DNA of 53,676 nucleotides from Saprospiraceae bacterium (GTDB lineage: Bacteria; Bacteroidota; Bacteroidia; Chitinophagales; Saprospiraceae), in NCBI GenBank assembly GCA_020627785.1, contig JAHDGF010000003.1:1-53676 (forward strand). Reading direction: 5' to 3'. A program made the translations under genes and the position numbers. Below are positions 35,382 to 44,791 of this stretch, in pieces. Positions within the stretch are counted from its first letter, which is position 1; each line of letters opens with the position of its first letter. The notes beneath the pieces were generated by a model, which was not told where the DNA came from, searched no databases, and saw only the letters and a program-made list of their open reading frames with translations.

Positions 35382-36314
35382 ATGATATTGAAAAGAAATT
35401 TCTCAAGTTTTCGTGAGTTGTTTAATAACGACTTAGAGGTGGAAATAATCCAGCAAGAAATCTTTTTATTTATTCAAGACAACTTGCAAGGCTTAGAGTT
35501 TGATTTAAAGCTAAATAGAGATTTGATTTCCTTCAATGACCTTAATGGACTTTTGTCAAATATCTTTTCAGGCACTAATAGTAGCGAGCTACATTATGCC
35601 ATAGGGAATACGAGTCATATTTATCATACCTTATTGATTGGGTATTTTTATCAGTCAATCAATAGAGCAGAAAATGAGTTAGTACCAGAATTTGTGAAAA
35701 CTATTTCAATAAATCTAAATTCGGGTGACTTGAGCATTGATGTTCCTTTAAGTCGGAGTTTTCTAAAGTTAAGCTGGGATGCGCGTCAAGTTTTTGATCA
35801 AATTATTCTTGGATTTTTTGATAGGTTAAGCGTCAGTTTATTAGGTGCCAAGTGTAAGCAAGTAACCTTTAATTCTAACGGGATTAAAATTATAATTGCT
35901 GAACCATTGGGTTCTTCTGCTGAAATCATAAATAGTATAGAACCCACTAGATATAATTTCATTCAACTATGTAATCTATTGAACCCAAAAGAAGAAACAA
36001 CCTTAATCTCTCGCATCACCAAGTTGCTAATTAGAGACATTGGATTTTCCTTAGAAGAAATATCTACACACTTAAATACTTCGAAACGCAGTATTCAAAG
36101 AGAGTTGAAAATGCAGGGTAAAAGTTTTTTGATGCTCAAGGAAGAAACTAGACAGATTCTTTTAAAGTCATATATAAAAAAAGGAATTCATAAGATTGAT
36201 GAGTTGGCTGACTTATTGGCTTATTCTGAAAGGAGTTCATTTGAAAAGGCATATAAGAAGTGGTACGGCACTACAATCTCAAAAGATCTGAAAGATGAAT
36301 CATTGATTGATTAG
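35382..36314 (+). CDS. AraC-family transcriptional regulator
   Basis: 310 residues. The N-terminal 200 residues have no recognised sensor fold; the C-terminal part (about 215-305) has AraC features: a helix-turn-helix FSLEEISTHLNTSKRSIQRELKMQG and a second helix pair LADLLAYSERSSFEKAYKKWYG. No ligand-binding motif stands out. Its target is not obvious; downstream is the convergent LMW phosphatase, overlapping by 15 bases. Start at ATG 35382 is near-leaderless if the -7 box is right. Confidence 0.85.
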   Translation: MILKRNFSSFRELFNNDLEVEIIQQEIFLFIQDNLQGLEFDLKLNRDLISFNDLNGLLSNIFSGTNSSELHYAIGNTSHIYHTLLIGYFYQSINRAENELVPEFVKTISINLNSGDLSIDVPLSRSFLKLSWDARQVFDQIILGFFDRLSVSLLGAKCKQVTFNSNGIKIIIAEPLGSSAEIINSIEPTRYNFIQLCNLLNPKEETTLISRITKLLIRDIGFSLEEISTHLNTSKRSIQRELKMQGKSFLMLKEETRQILLKSYIKKGIHKIDELADLLAYSERSSFEKAYKKWYGTTISKDLKDESLID

Positions 36315-36752
36315 AATTTCAACAATGTTTTTATTTGCCTGATTAATTAAGTCATAGACATAATCAAACCCAAGGGTGTAATAAGGGTCGGGTACTTCAT
36401 CTATTTCTTCAACCTTTCCAAATGGTAAAAACAGATGAATTTTATGTAATTGATTTTCTTGAGCAAGTTCTTTTATATCTTTTAGATTACTTCTATCCAT
36501 AGCAAATATATAGTCGTAGTATTCTAAATCCATTTTAGAAATTGATCTAGAAACTTGTCTAGATATATCAATATTGTTTTTATGCGCTACAGCTATTGAC
36601 CTAGGGTCAGGACCCTCTCCATTATGCCATTTACTTGTTCCTGCAGAATCTATTTCCCAATCTAAGTTTTTATCCGCGACGAACTTTTCCATAATCCCAT
36701 GTGCCAATGGTGATCGACAAATATTCCCAAGACAAACCATCAGTATTTTCAT
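36300..36752 (-). CDS. Low-molecular-weight protein tyrosine phosphatase
   Basis: 150 residues. Catalytic P-loop CLGNICRS (Cys7 nucleophile, Arg13), followed by SPLAHGI. The acid motif DPYY lies near the C-terminus, giving the general acid Asp. These enzymes dephosphorylate tyrosine, often in polysaccharide regulation or arsenate reduction. No arsenic or capsule genes are adjacent. It is 2 bases from the FG-GAP gene and probably shares its transcript, a pairing without an obvious reason. Confidence 0.95.
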   Translation of the reverse strand: MKILMVCLGNICRSPLAHGIMEKFVADKNLDWEIDSAGTSKWHNGEGPDPRSIAVAHKNNIDISRQVSRSISKMDLEYYDYIFAMDRSNLKDIKELAQENQLHKIHLFLPFGKVEEIDEVPDPYYTLGFDYVYDLINQANKNIVEILINQ

Positions 36753-36754
36753 GT

Positions 36755-39700
36755 TTATTCGTTTAGCTCATAACTAACGAGTGAATCGTTGTTCCGACTG
36801 ACGATCATTTTTTTCTTTCCTTGGTTTCCTTCAAGGAGGATTATATCTCTTAAGTCACCGCGGATTAAAATTCCACTTTCTTGTACATTAAGAGCATCAA
36901 GTTTTCCTTCTCGATTTAACAAAACCAATCCTTTTCCAGCATCTAGCCTTGGTGTCTCGATCTCCATTCCATACAGGTTGCCTGTTAAAATGAGGTCTTG
37001 ATAATTATCGTTATTCAGGTCTGACACTTCTATTCCCCAGATAGGAAAGGCTTGAGCTTCCATTGGTAATTTTACTTCTGTGAATTGACCATTCTCATTG
37101 ATGAAAATGCTAGAGTGTAAGGACTCTGCCGCAAGTGCTAATGAATTATTCACACGATCTTCTCCTAATATATCGCTTAGGTTAGCTTTTGCGAAAGCTG
37201 AATAAGTTTCAAATTTATCTTGAATAAAAGGCATTTGTTCACTAGAACATTGACGTCCTCTTACGGGCACTTCTTGACCCTTGTATTGTTTAGCAAGGAC
37301 AACATCGCAGGTTCCATTGTTATCAAAGTCATCTGCATACACCTTAAAGGGTTTATCTTCGCTGGCCTTGAATTTAGAATTTAATCCTAGATTCCCTCCC
37401 ACAAGGTCAAGGTCTCCATCATTATCAATATCCACTGAAGCTAAAGTGTACCACCAGCCCGCCTTGCTTATTTCTTGGGGGTCTGAAAATTCACCATCAT
37501 TGTTAACAAATAGCTTAATCGGACTCCATTCTCCAGCGGTGATTAAATCTTCATCGCCATCTTTATCTATATCTATCCAAAGGGCATCATTTGTAATTCC
37601 ATTAGTGATCATACTTGGATAACTACTGGATTTATCTTCAAATTTATTCCCATTATTTATTAGCACTTTTGAATCTGCTGCATAAGGATATTTTTGAGGT
37701 GTTATTCTACCGCTGACAAATAAATCTAAGTCTCCATCCTTATCTATATCGGATGCGGCAGCTTTCATTCCGGGGAAGGTAAGGTTGTTAGGTAGCCAGG
37801 TTGTAGACTTAGTGAATTGACCGCTTCCATTATTAAGGTATAAGCGATCTTGAAGCGCAGGATCGTTTACCTTAAATTCACTTCCCCCACTTATAACATA
37901 TAGGTCAAGATCTCCGTCTGAATCAGCATCAAAAAACGTAGACTTCATATCTTCAGAAACTGCATCTTTTTCAAAGACAGCGCCAGAAGATAGAACCATT
38001 TTTCCATCTGATTTTTGCAAAAATAATTTTCCACCTTGTCCACTAGCCCCACCAATATAAAAGTCATCTAGTCCATTTTTGTCGACATCTGCAACACTCA
38101 TAAATGGACCTAAATTAGATTGCTTATATGGTAAAAGAATTTCTTTTTCAAAATCATCAAACTCGTTTTCAGTGTGTTTGAATTTTACGCCAGCAGTTTT
38201 TTCAAATAGTGGATTAACTCTAGCTCTTCTAATTCCTCCTCTCTTTGCATTCTTATGGCTTAATGTAATCAACTGATTGGCTGGGGCATTTTTAATAATT
38301 TGACTTTTGGAATCTGGCCATTTGACCAAAACAGAGTCTACAGTTTTAAAATTATCAATACCAAAATGTAGGATGTCTTCTACTTTTGATTGATAACCTT
38401 TTGTAGGGTTATATTCTTGAATCTGTTTTTTATCTCCTGTGAAAATGGTGACCCTAGTTCCGTAGGTATAAGTATCTGAGTCTAACTTTATTCTGAGGTG
38501 ATTTTTAGTCGCTTCGTTTCGATAAATAAATGCAGCTTCGTTTATATTATTTACGACAAGGTCTAAGTCTCCATCATTGTCTAAATCAGCATAGGCAGCC
38601 CCATTGGAAAAAGATAAATCCCCAACACCCCAGTCATCGCTTACATCGGCAAAGTCCGCAAATCCATTGTTCTCATACATTAGATTTTTTGACTTATAGC
38701 TTGGAATCTGATCATATAATTTTTGTTTTTCATCATTAGGGATTGGTTTCCCTTGATATTTTCTTTTCGTTGCTTTTAATTTATTTTGAAAGTCATTATC
38801 GCGGTGACATCTTTTAAAACCATTAGAAATAAAATAATCCTTGTCACCATCATTATCAAAGTCCGCAAAGAGGGAAGCCCAGCTCCATTCTGTACTTAGG
38901 GTTTTTGTCATTCCAGCAATATTAGAATAGGTGCCATTGCCATGATTCATTTGTAGTGCATTAAACATGTGTTGCCTTTGATATTTTAGTTGACTGTGTG
39001 TGTAGTGAAACAAGTCTGTACTCATCGGCGCCATCAAAGTTTTCCCATAAAAATGATCTTGTGTTGCCATATCAACTACCCCAATATCTAAGAACCCATC
39101 ATTGTTGATATCTGCAATGTCTATTCCCATAGAGAACCAACTTGTCTGATCTGTTCTTTTTTTAATCTCATCTTTAAAAGTGCCATCTCTTTGATTTATC
39201 CACATCATGTCAGGCACAGAATAGTCGTTGGCAACGTAAAAATCTGGCCATCCATCATTATTAAAATCACTAACCGCTAATCCAAGCCCATAACCATATC
39301 TAAGAATTCCTGCCTCTTTTGATACATCAACGAATCTTCCACCTATATTTTTATACAAGGTGCCGCTCGCAATTTTTAATTTTTTTTCGTCTTTTATTTC
39401 CTCCTGAATGGTTAGAATTTCAACTCTAAAGTAGGTTGATTCATTCATGAGATAACAGTCCAATAAACCATCTCTGTTGTAGTCAAAAAAAGCAGCTTGA
39501 GTCCCTAATTTTGGATCAGCTAAACCATAACTTTGGGCACTTTCCTGGAAGGTGTTATTTTGTTTATTTATGTAAAGTAAATTTTTTCTTATACCATTTG
39601 TAGGGCCAGCTTGACATACGTATATATCTAGCCATCCATCATTGTTTACATCTGCCATATTAACACCTGTCGACCAATCGCCAGGTTGAATTCCCGCAGA

Positions 39701-40039
39701 CTTAGATATGTCTTCAAACTTCATATTCCCTTTGTTGAGGTAAAGCTTATTGGCGGAGGTATTGGCAGTAAAAAATATATCTGTTAATCCATCATTATTA
39801 ATATCACCTAAGGCAACTCCAGCACCGTTATAGTAATAGTCAAAAGATAGAATATTGTGTCGGTTAGTGACATCTTCTATTAACTCATTACTAAAGTCAA
39901 TCCCAGTTTTTGAAGGGCTTAATTTTGTAAAACTTGTTCCGGAGGTAAGCGGGTTATTGCTAGATTTTTTATTTGTGGATTCTTCACCACAGCATAGAAT
40001 CAGTAAGGAGAATATAAGGAAAAAAGAGATACGAGCCAT
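36755..40039 (-). CDS. FG-GAP/VCBS-repeat ASPIC/UnbV lipoprotein (CRTAC1-like)
   Basis: 1094 residues. A lipoprotein signal has lipobox LCCG, with Cys at about 16-17. Many FG-GAP/VCBS blades carry calcium-binding DxNxDGxxD turns, for example DINNDGLTDIFF, DVNNDGWLDIYV, DFNNDGWPDFYV and DLDNDGDLDLVV. An ASPIC/UnbV domain follows the first propeller (about 515-590; RVTIFTGDKKQIQEY...). A second propeller fills the C-terminal half. This layout matches CRTAC1-like proteins, which are surface adhesion or binding proteins of unknown ligand in Bacteroidota. A -7 box lies 17 bases upstream of the ATG. The LMW phosphatase follows it in the operon. Confidence 0.9.
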   Translation of the reverse strand: MARISFFLIFSLLILCCGEESTNKKSSNNPLTSGTSFTKLSPSKTGIDFSNELIEDVTNRHNILSFDYYYNGAGVALGDINNDGLTDIFFTANTSANKLYLNKGNMKFEDISKSAGIQPGDWSTGVNMADVNNDGWLDIYVCQAGPTNGIRKNLLYINKQNNTFQESAQSYGLADPKLGTQAAFFDYNRDGLLDCYLMNESTYFRVEILTIQEEIKDEKKLKIASGTLYKNIGGRFVDVSKEAGILRYGYGLGLAVSDFNNDGWPDFYVANDYSVPDMMWINQRDGTFKDEIKKRTDQTSWFSMGIDIADINNDGFLDIGVVDMATQDHFYGKTLMAPMSTDLFHYTHSQLKYQRQHMFNALQMNHGNGTYSNIAGMTKTLSTEWSWASLFADFDNDGDKDYFISNGFKRCHRDNDFQNKLKATKRKYQGKPIPNDEKQKLYDQIPSYKSKNLMYENNGFADFADVSDDWGVGDLSFSNGAAYADLDNDGDLDLVVNNINEAAFIYRNEATKNHLRIKLDSDTYTYGTRVTIFTGDKKQIQEYNPTKGYQSKVEDILHFGIDNFKTVDSVLVKWPDSKSQIIKNAPANQLITLSHKNAKRGGIRRARVNPLFEKTAGVKFKHTENEFDDFEKEILLPYKQSNLGPFMSVADVDKNGLDDFYIGGASGQGGKLFLQKSDGKMVLSSGAVFEKDAVSEDMKSTFFDADSDGDLDLYVISGGSEFKVNDPALQDRLYLNNGSGQFTKSTTWLPNNLTFPGMKAAASDIDKDGDLDLFVSGRITPQKYPYAADSKVLINNGNKFEDKSSSYPSMITNGITNDALWIDIDKDGDEDLITAGEWSPIKLFVNNDGEFSDPQEISKAGWWYTLASVDIDNDGDLDLVGGNLGLNSKFKASEDKPFKVYADDFDNNGTCDVVLAKQYKGQEVPVRGRQCSSEQMPFIQDKFETYSAFAKANLSDILGEDRVNNSLALAAESLHSSIFINENGQFTEVKLPMEAQAFPIWGIEVSDLNNDNYQDLILTGNLYGMEIETPRLDAGKGLVLLNREGKLDALNVQESGILIRGDLRDIILLEGNQGKKKMIVSRNNDSLVSYELNE

Positions 40040-40055
40040 GAAAGGTAAATTTACC

Positions 40056-40063
40056 CAAAGGTA
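40056..40063 (-). promoter_or_regulatory. -7 box TACCTTTG for CRTAC1-like gene
   Basis: Minus-strand TACCTTTG, an exact TAnnTTTG match, 17 bases upstream of ATG 40039. No good -33 element was seen. Confidence 0.45.
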
Positions 40064-40128
40064 ATTTCTCCAATGAACTTGTATACTACCCTAGATATAT
40101 TAAATTTCACATTAGAATAAAATAGATA

Positions 40129-40935
40129 CTACCAGTCTTTATCTGGTTTCTTTCGATCGGAATTGAATTTCTTGAGCTTTTCTTGAACCTTTTTCTCTTC
40201 GTTTTCGATGATTTGTAAAAGCTTCATTGCATCTAGACTATCTAGGGTTTGTTTGTCTAATCTGGTTGTATCGAATTCTCCCCCTTCACTTATTTCTTGA
40301 TCCTGATTCGTTGAATCTTGCTGCTCTTGTTGATCTTCTTGTTCCTGCTGCTCTTCATTTTCTTGATCAGAAGGATCTTGTTGCTCTTGGTTTTGTTGCT
40401 GCTGTTGCTCTTGTTGTTCCTGTTGCTCCTGCTTTTCTTGATCTTGCTCTTCTTGATCCTGGTCTTGCTGTTGTTGCTGATTCTGCTGTTGCTGTTGTTG
40501 TTGCTTGAGAATGTTTTTAGCCACTAAAAGATTATATCGAGCTTGATCATTGTCCGGATTCAATTGTATTGATTCTTTGTAAGATTCGATGGCCTCCTCA
40601 ATTTTTTCTGCTTTAAATTGAGCATTTCCGAGATTATAATAAGCATCTGCTCTTTTTGCATTGTCAGGAGCAAGTTGTGCTGCGGCTGTGAAGTGATCTA
40701 CAGCCTCTTCATATCGTTCTTGTTTATATACAGCATTTCCAAGATTAAACGTAGACTTTAATTCTTTTTCAGATTCTCTAGCTTTTCGATATTGTTCTTC
40801 TGCTAGATAAAATTCTCCTGCTCTATAAAATTTATCTCCTTCAAGTAAGTTGTTATGACTGCTTTGCGCAAATGTATTGGTCAATAAAAAAGAAGAGATA
40901 AAATAACCTAAGGCTAGTATGTATTTTAATTTCAT
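40129..40935 (-). CDS. BatC-like TPR protein with polyQ tail
   Basis: 268 residues: signal peptide (about 1-23), then three TPR motifs (LLEGDKFYRAGEFYLAEEQYRKA; STFNLGNAVYKQERYEEAVDHF; AYYNLGNAQFKAEKIEEAIESY), then a 65-residue Gln/Glu/Asp-rich tail (about 145-210). BatC is the TPR member of the Bat (Bacteroides aerotolerance) cluster, encoded just after a VWA protein. Here the VWA gene overlaps it by 4 bases (ATGA). BatD and BatE are not found beside it, so this is a reduced cluster. The glutamine-rich tail is probably disordered. Confidence 0.82.
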   Translation of the reverse strand: MKLKYILALGYFISSFLLTNTFAQSSHNNLLEGDKFYRAGEFYLAEEQYRKARESEKELKSTFNLGNAVYKQERYEEAVDHFTAAAQLAPDNAKRADAYYNLGNAQFKAEKIEEAIESYKESIQLNPDNDQARYNLLVAKNILKQQQQQQQNQQQQQDQDQEEQDQEKQEQQEQQEQQQQQNQEQQDPSDQENEEQQEQEDQQEQQDSTNQDQEISEGGEFDTTRLDKQTLDSLDAMKLLQIIENEEKKVQEKLKKFNSDRKKPDKDW

Positions 40936-41936
40936 GCTGAAACCTTTTTTCTATTTGAAATAAAATGCTCTACGACAAATGCCAAAAGGCCTAGGAATAA
41001 AAAGTATTGAAAGAAACTATTGTAATCAGTAAACGATCGCTGCTCTACTTCTTGTTTTTCAATTTTTGCTAGATCTGTTACAATCTTTTTTGTAAGTGCA
41101 AATCCATCGTCTAAAAGATAAAATTGACCATTTGCGGCATCTGCAATGTCTTGAAGCAATGGGATGTTCAGCTTACTTTTTACAGGATAGCCTTGTTTGT
41201 CTTTTTTATAAACTTCTCGACCATTAACGATTTGAGGCACATAGGCTCCTTCTTGAGTTCCTATTCCAATGCAAAAAACAAAGGTTCCATTTTCTGCCGC
41301 CTGCTTAGCCGCTACAATGGCTTCGGTTTCATGATTTTCGCCATCCGTAATTAATACTAAAGCTTTTTGATATGGTGCATCAGATGGGAACACGTTTTGT
41401 GATAGACTGATGGCTTCAGCGATAACAGTTCCTTGCGTGCCTGCTTGTTCTGGATTGGCACTTTTAATAAACAATTCCGTTGCAGCATAATCAGCAGTTA
41501 ATGGCATTTGCAGGTAAGCACTTCCTGCGAAAAAGATAAGTCCCAATCTCTCACCCTTTAAGTTCTTGATAAGTTGGGACGTAAATCTTTTGGCTTTCTC
41601 CATTCGGTTTGGCGAAATATCAGTAGCCAGCATACTTTGGGAAATGTCCAGTGCAATAATTATATCAGCACTTTTGGCTTTTACCTTCTGCTTCCGTGTG
41701 CCCCATTGTGGATTTACAAAGGCCATTGAAATGAAAAAGATTCCTACGGCAAAAAGCAAACTTTTCAACCATTCCTTTTTTATGGATAATTCTGGGAATA
41801 AACGTTGTAATAGCTCTTTATCACCAAACTTTTCAAGTCTGGCTGTTTTCCACTTTAGCAAGAAGTAGAAAATCAAAATTAAAAGAGGTGCTAGTAATAG
41901 CAACCATAGAGCACCAGCTTGTTCAAACCTAAACAT
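40932..41936 (-). CDS. batB: BatB-like VWA-domain membrane protein
   Basis: 334 residues. Transmembrane helices at about 5-25 and 57-77 and near the C-terminus (about 308-328). The VWA domain (about 88-290) has the MIDAS motif DISQS (DxSxS, in ALDISQSMLATDIS) and TDGE for metal coordination (LITDGENHETEA). Bat VWA proteins are linked to oxidative-stress tolerance in Bacteroides and Francisella-like bacteria, through a MoxR ATPase partner. Neither moxR nor batA is nearby. Whether it is BatA or BatB cannot be settled here; the downstream TPR gene suggests BatB. Confidence 0.85.
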   Translation of the reverse strand: MFRFEQAGALWLLLLAPLLILIFYFLLKWKTARLEKFGDKELLQRLFPELSIKKEWLKSLLFAVGIFFISMAFVNPQWGTRKQKVKAKSADIIIALDISQSMLATDISPNRMEKAKRFTSQLIKNLKGERLGLIFFAGSAYLQMPLTADYAATELFIKSANPEQAGTQGTVIAEAISLSQNVFPSDAPYQKALVLITDGENHETEAIVAAKQAAENGTFVFCIGIGTQEGAYVPQIVNGREVYKKDKQGYPVKSKLNIPLLQDIADAANGQFYLLDDGFALTKKIVTDLAKIEKQEVEQRSFTDYNSFFQYFLFLGLLAFVVEHFISNRKKVSA

Positions 41937-41971
41937 GGGACAAATTTCTCAATTTTGAATTTAAATTCCAA

Positions 41972-42637
41972 TCATTCGTTTAATTGCCAAACCTGACCTT
42001 CTAATTTATATTCCACGATTCCTTTTTCACGGTCTAAAATAAGGTAAAGATCGTTGTCTGCATTTGCGTAAGCGTAAACATCGCTGAGGCTACCTACTAT
42101 GGTTGAATCTTGAAAGATCAAATTATTTTCTAAAATGGTGTTAGATGCACTTAAACCTACAGATGAAAAGTTATTTGCTGTAATTATTCCAGCAGATAAG
42201 GTATCAAAAGTACCAATTAATCCTATCTCTACGTATTCATAAAAAAGCTCAGTTTCTGGTTGAAAGGTTTCAATGCCTGTTTTAAAGTATAAAGAATGGT
42301 CATTATTCATCAAAACAAAGTGATTCGCGTCGGCGGAATAGTAATTACATGAATTTTCACCTTCGTCTTCAAAAGCTGGGCGGCAAGTAACCTCCACACA
42401 TAATCTTTCATCAAGTTCTTGATCTTCTATGACGGTAAAGGTATTCTGAATTCCATCGGAATTTTCAAAATTGATGGTTTGACCATCTGTATAGTGAATA
42501 AAGGCTATGGTTAGTTCATTGTGGTCAACTTGACCCAATAATACGTCTTGATCATTGCAGTCTCTGCGACAACTCGTATGAATTATTAGACAGAAGCAGG
42601 TAAACAAAAAGCTGAAGTGATTGATAAAACTCCTCAT
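41972..42637 (-). CDS. Lipoprotein of unknown function
   Basis: 221 residues with lipobox HTSC (Cys23) and several conserved-looking Cys in the mature part (CNDQ, CVEVTC, CNYY). Short beta-like segments predominate, for example FVLMNNDHSLYFKTGIE and NDLYLILDREKGIVEYKL. No family is recognised. It lies 35 bases upstream of the Bat pair and may be co-transcribed with it, so a role in the same envelope process is possible (inference). Confidence 0.65.
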   Translation of the reverse strand: MRSFINHFSFLFTCFCLIIHTSCRRDCNDQDVLLGQVDHNELTIAFIHYTDGQTINFENSDGIQNTFTVIEDQELDERLCVEVTCRPAFEDEGENSCNYYSADANHFVLMNNDHSLYFKTGIETFQPETELFYEYVEIGLIGTFDTLSAGIITANNFSSVGLSASNTILENNLIFQDSTIVGSLSDVYAYANADNDLYLILDREKGIVEYKLEGQVWQLNE

Positions 42638-42972
42638 TTTGAAGATTCTTTAAAATAAAAGAAGAAAATATCCGGTGATTGTATGCATTGACAAGTAATA
42701 GGATCGGTGTTTAATTGAAATTTTTATTTGGAAAATTTTCATGTGAGCTTTTATAACTAGCTGATATTCACGCTATCAAGCGGTTTCTAAAGTATAAAAT
42801 TTGCTCAAGCGCCAAAAACAAAATTTTATGCATCAAAATTATAGTTGGATAGGAACATATCAAGAAATAAAAAATATAATTGTGCTTTGAATAAGTTTTC
42901 TAATAATTTCTAAATTTAGGACTTATTCAAAATCTTTTATTGAAAACTTATAACGTGAAAACCATAGGAACT
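42638..42972. other. Divergent intergenic region
   Basis: About 335 bases between the lipoprotein and ExbB genes. It contains the ExbB promoter (42886-42918). No RNA gene or additional coding frame is supported. A plausible regulatory region because it drives two divergent envelope transcripts. Confidence 0.5.
42886..42918 (+). promoter_or_regulatory. Promoter of ExbB cluster (TTTG, 21 bp, TAAATTTA)
   Basis: TTTG at 42886-42889, a 21-base spacer, then TAAATTTA at 42911-42918. This fits the Bacteroidota -33/-7 arrangement with one deviation (A for G at the last position). Leader length to ATG 42973 would be about 49 bases. Confidence 0.6.
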
Positions 42973-43701
42973 ATGCGAAAATTAATTTCTTTCTGTTTAT
43001 TATTTTGTCTCCTAGCATTTTGTGGAGCGACAGAAATGTTAGCTCAAGATGCTGCAAGCGATGCAGGTGCTGGAGGATTCCAAATGCTAAAGGAAAAATT
43101 TATTGAAGGTGATTGGAGGTTTATGATCCTCGTTTTAATATGTCTTATCCTCGGGTTGGCATTTTGTATCGAAAGAATTATCACTCTAAACATAGCAACA
43201 ACCAATACTGACAAGTTGCTAAACAACATTGAAACTAAATTGGCTGAAGGCGACATCGAAGGCGCCAAAGAAGTAGCTAAGTCAACTCCTGGCCCTACTG
43301 CAAGTGTATTGTATGAAGGTTTAAGAAATGGAGGAAGCGCTGAATCCGCTGAAAAAGCAATCGTATCTTACGGTTCAGTTCAAATGGGACTTTTAGAAAA
43401 AGGTCTAGTATGGATTTCACTATTTATCGCCATTGCACCGATGCTCGGGTTTATGGGAACGGTAATCGGGATGATTCAAGCCTTTGATAGAATTGAAACA
43501 GTGGGTGATTTATCACCATCAGTTGTTGCAGGAGGTATCAAGGTTGCCCTATTAACCACAGTATTTGGACTTATTGTGGCCATTATTCTTCAAATCTTTT
43601 ACAATTACATCGTTTCTAAGATTGATGGAATCGTAAATAAAATGGAAGATGCTTCTATCGGATTGGTAGATGTTATGGCAAGAAATGGAGTTTTCAAATA
43701 A
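42973..43701 (+). CDS. exbB: ExbB/MotA/TolQ-type proton channel
   Basis: 242 residues from ATG 42973; in-frame TTG 42940 and GTG 42955 lie before it but would only lengthen the N-terminus. A signal-like N-terminal helix (1-25) is followed by three further helices. Helix 3 contains the family motif PMLGFMGTVIGMIQAFD, and the last helix is ALLTTVFGLIVAIILQI. ExbB forms the proton channel that energises TonB. It is first of a four-gene set with two ExbD genes. Symbol assigned by family and context. Confidence 0.92.
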   Translation: MRKLISFCLLFCLLAFCGATEMLAQDAASDAGAGGFQMLKEKFIEGDWRFMILVLICLILGLAFCIERIITLNIATTNTDKLLNNIETKLAEGDIEGAKEVAKSTPGPTASVLYEGLRNGGSAESAEKAIVSYGSVQMGLLEKGLVWISLFIAIAPMLGFMGTVIGMIQAFDRIETVGDLSPSVVAGGIKVALLTTVFGLIVAIILQIFYNYIVSKIDGIVNKMEDASIGLVDVMARNGVFK

Positions 43702-43713
43702 TTAAAGAAAAGT

Positions 43714-44226
43714 ATGAATTCATTATATAATTTATTCTCGGCCAAAGGTCAAATGTTTGCTTTCCTTCTGGGTGTAGCTCTAGTAGCCATCATCTTGATT
43801 TCAGCAATCACAGGTCTAGGCAGTGCTGGCTACGATGTCGGCACAGATTTAAACCAAGTATTGAAAGCACCAGGTAGCACTGAGACCTTTGATTTCTTTA
43901 ACTTGGTTGTAGCCCTTCCTAGGATTCTAGTGATTTTAGCAGTCGCTTTAATTTTCATTTTTGGAATTACTGGCTTGCTTAAAAATCCTAAAGGATCTTT
44001 GAAGGTCATCGCAGGTTTTGCAGTTGTTGCTATTCTATTTTTCATATTTTATAGCATGGCTGTTCCAGAAACTGGTGATAGCAGACTAGCGATGTTGCAT
44101 GGTAAATTTAATATTGGTGAAACTGCCAGTAAGTTAATTTCCGGTGGTATCAAGACAGTATTAACCCTAGGGATAGGCGCTATCGTACTAATGGTCATTT
44201 CAGAAGTCATTAATTTATTTAAGTAA
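43714..44226 (+). CDS. Membrane protein between ExbB and ExbD, unknown function
   Basis: 170 residues, with about four hydrophobic helices (about 15-37, 68-86, 96-113 and 148-166) separated by short loops. The gene begins 12 bases after exbB and is followed 1 base later by exbD, so it is embedded in the channel operon. I recall a protein of this size at the same place in other Bacteroidota, but no assigned function. It may be an extra channel or regulatory subunit (inference). Confidence 0.75.
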   Translation: MNSLYNLFSAKGQMFAFLLGVALVAIILISAITGLGSAGYDVGTDLNQVLKAPGSTETFDFFNLVVALPRILVILAVALIFIFGITGLLKNPKGSLKVIAGFAVVAILFFIFYSMAVPETGDSRLAMLHGKFNIGETASKLISGGIKTVLTLGIGAIVLMVISEVINLFK

Positions 44227-44227
44227 T

Positions 44228-44782
44228 ATGCCAAAGAAAAGTTCGAAAGATAGACTTAGCAATGAGATCAATGCGGGCTCGATGGCAGACATTGCTTTCT
44301 TGTTATTGATTTTCTTCCTTGTAACTACAACGATTGATGTAGATAAAGGAGTTTTGGTAAGGCTTCCGCCATGGTCTGAAGATGAACCAGAAACGGAAAA
44401 GCTTAACAAGCGAAATGTATATTCAGTACTTGTAAATGCCAACAATGAATTGTTGGTAAGAGGTGAACCTGCTTCAGTTGATAATCTTAGAGAAAACGCT
44501 AAGAATTTTATCATTAATCCGGATAACCGTTCGGACATGGCAGAAACACCACAGAAAGCCATTATATCATTAAGAAATGATAGGGGAACTAAGTATGGAA
44601 CCTACCTAGAAGTTTACAATGAGTTAAAGGCAGCATACACAGAATTAAGAAATGCAGAATCTCAAAAGAGATTCGGGAAAGATTTCGAGTTCTTGGATAG
44701 AGACCGACGAAAAGAAATAATTAATGCTATTCCTTTGATTCTTTCAGAGGCAGAGCCAACCGATTTTGGAGCAGAATCTTAA
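44228..44782 (+). CDS. exbD: ExbD-type biopolymer transport protein (first copy)
   Basis: 184 residues. A single N-terminal transmembrane helix contains the conserved proton-carrying Asp21 (AGSMADIAFLLLIFFLVTT). The periplasmic part (about 50-184) is an ExbD-like domain, with an unusually long helical C-terminal part. It starts 1 base after the upstream gene and is followed 9 bases later by a second ExbD. ExbD couples proton flow in ExbB to TonB. Confidence 0.93.
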   Translation: MPKKSSKDRLSNEINAGSMADIAFLLLIFFLVTTTIDVDKGVLVRLPPWSEDEPETEKLNKRNVYSVLVNANNELLVRGEPASVDNLRENAKNFIINPDNRSDMAETPQKAIISLRNDRGTKYGTYLEVYNELKAAYTELRNAESQKRFGKDFEFLDRDRRKEIINAIPLILSEAEPTDFGAES

Positions 44783-44791
44783 ACCATAAGT

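Noticed and set aside
40227..40527. Open frames opposite the BatC polyQ region
   Set aside because: They are low-complexity shadows (Leu/Val/Ala runs) of the Gln/Glu repeat, with no start signal or family match.
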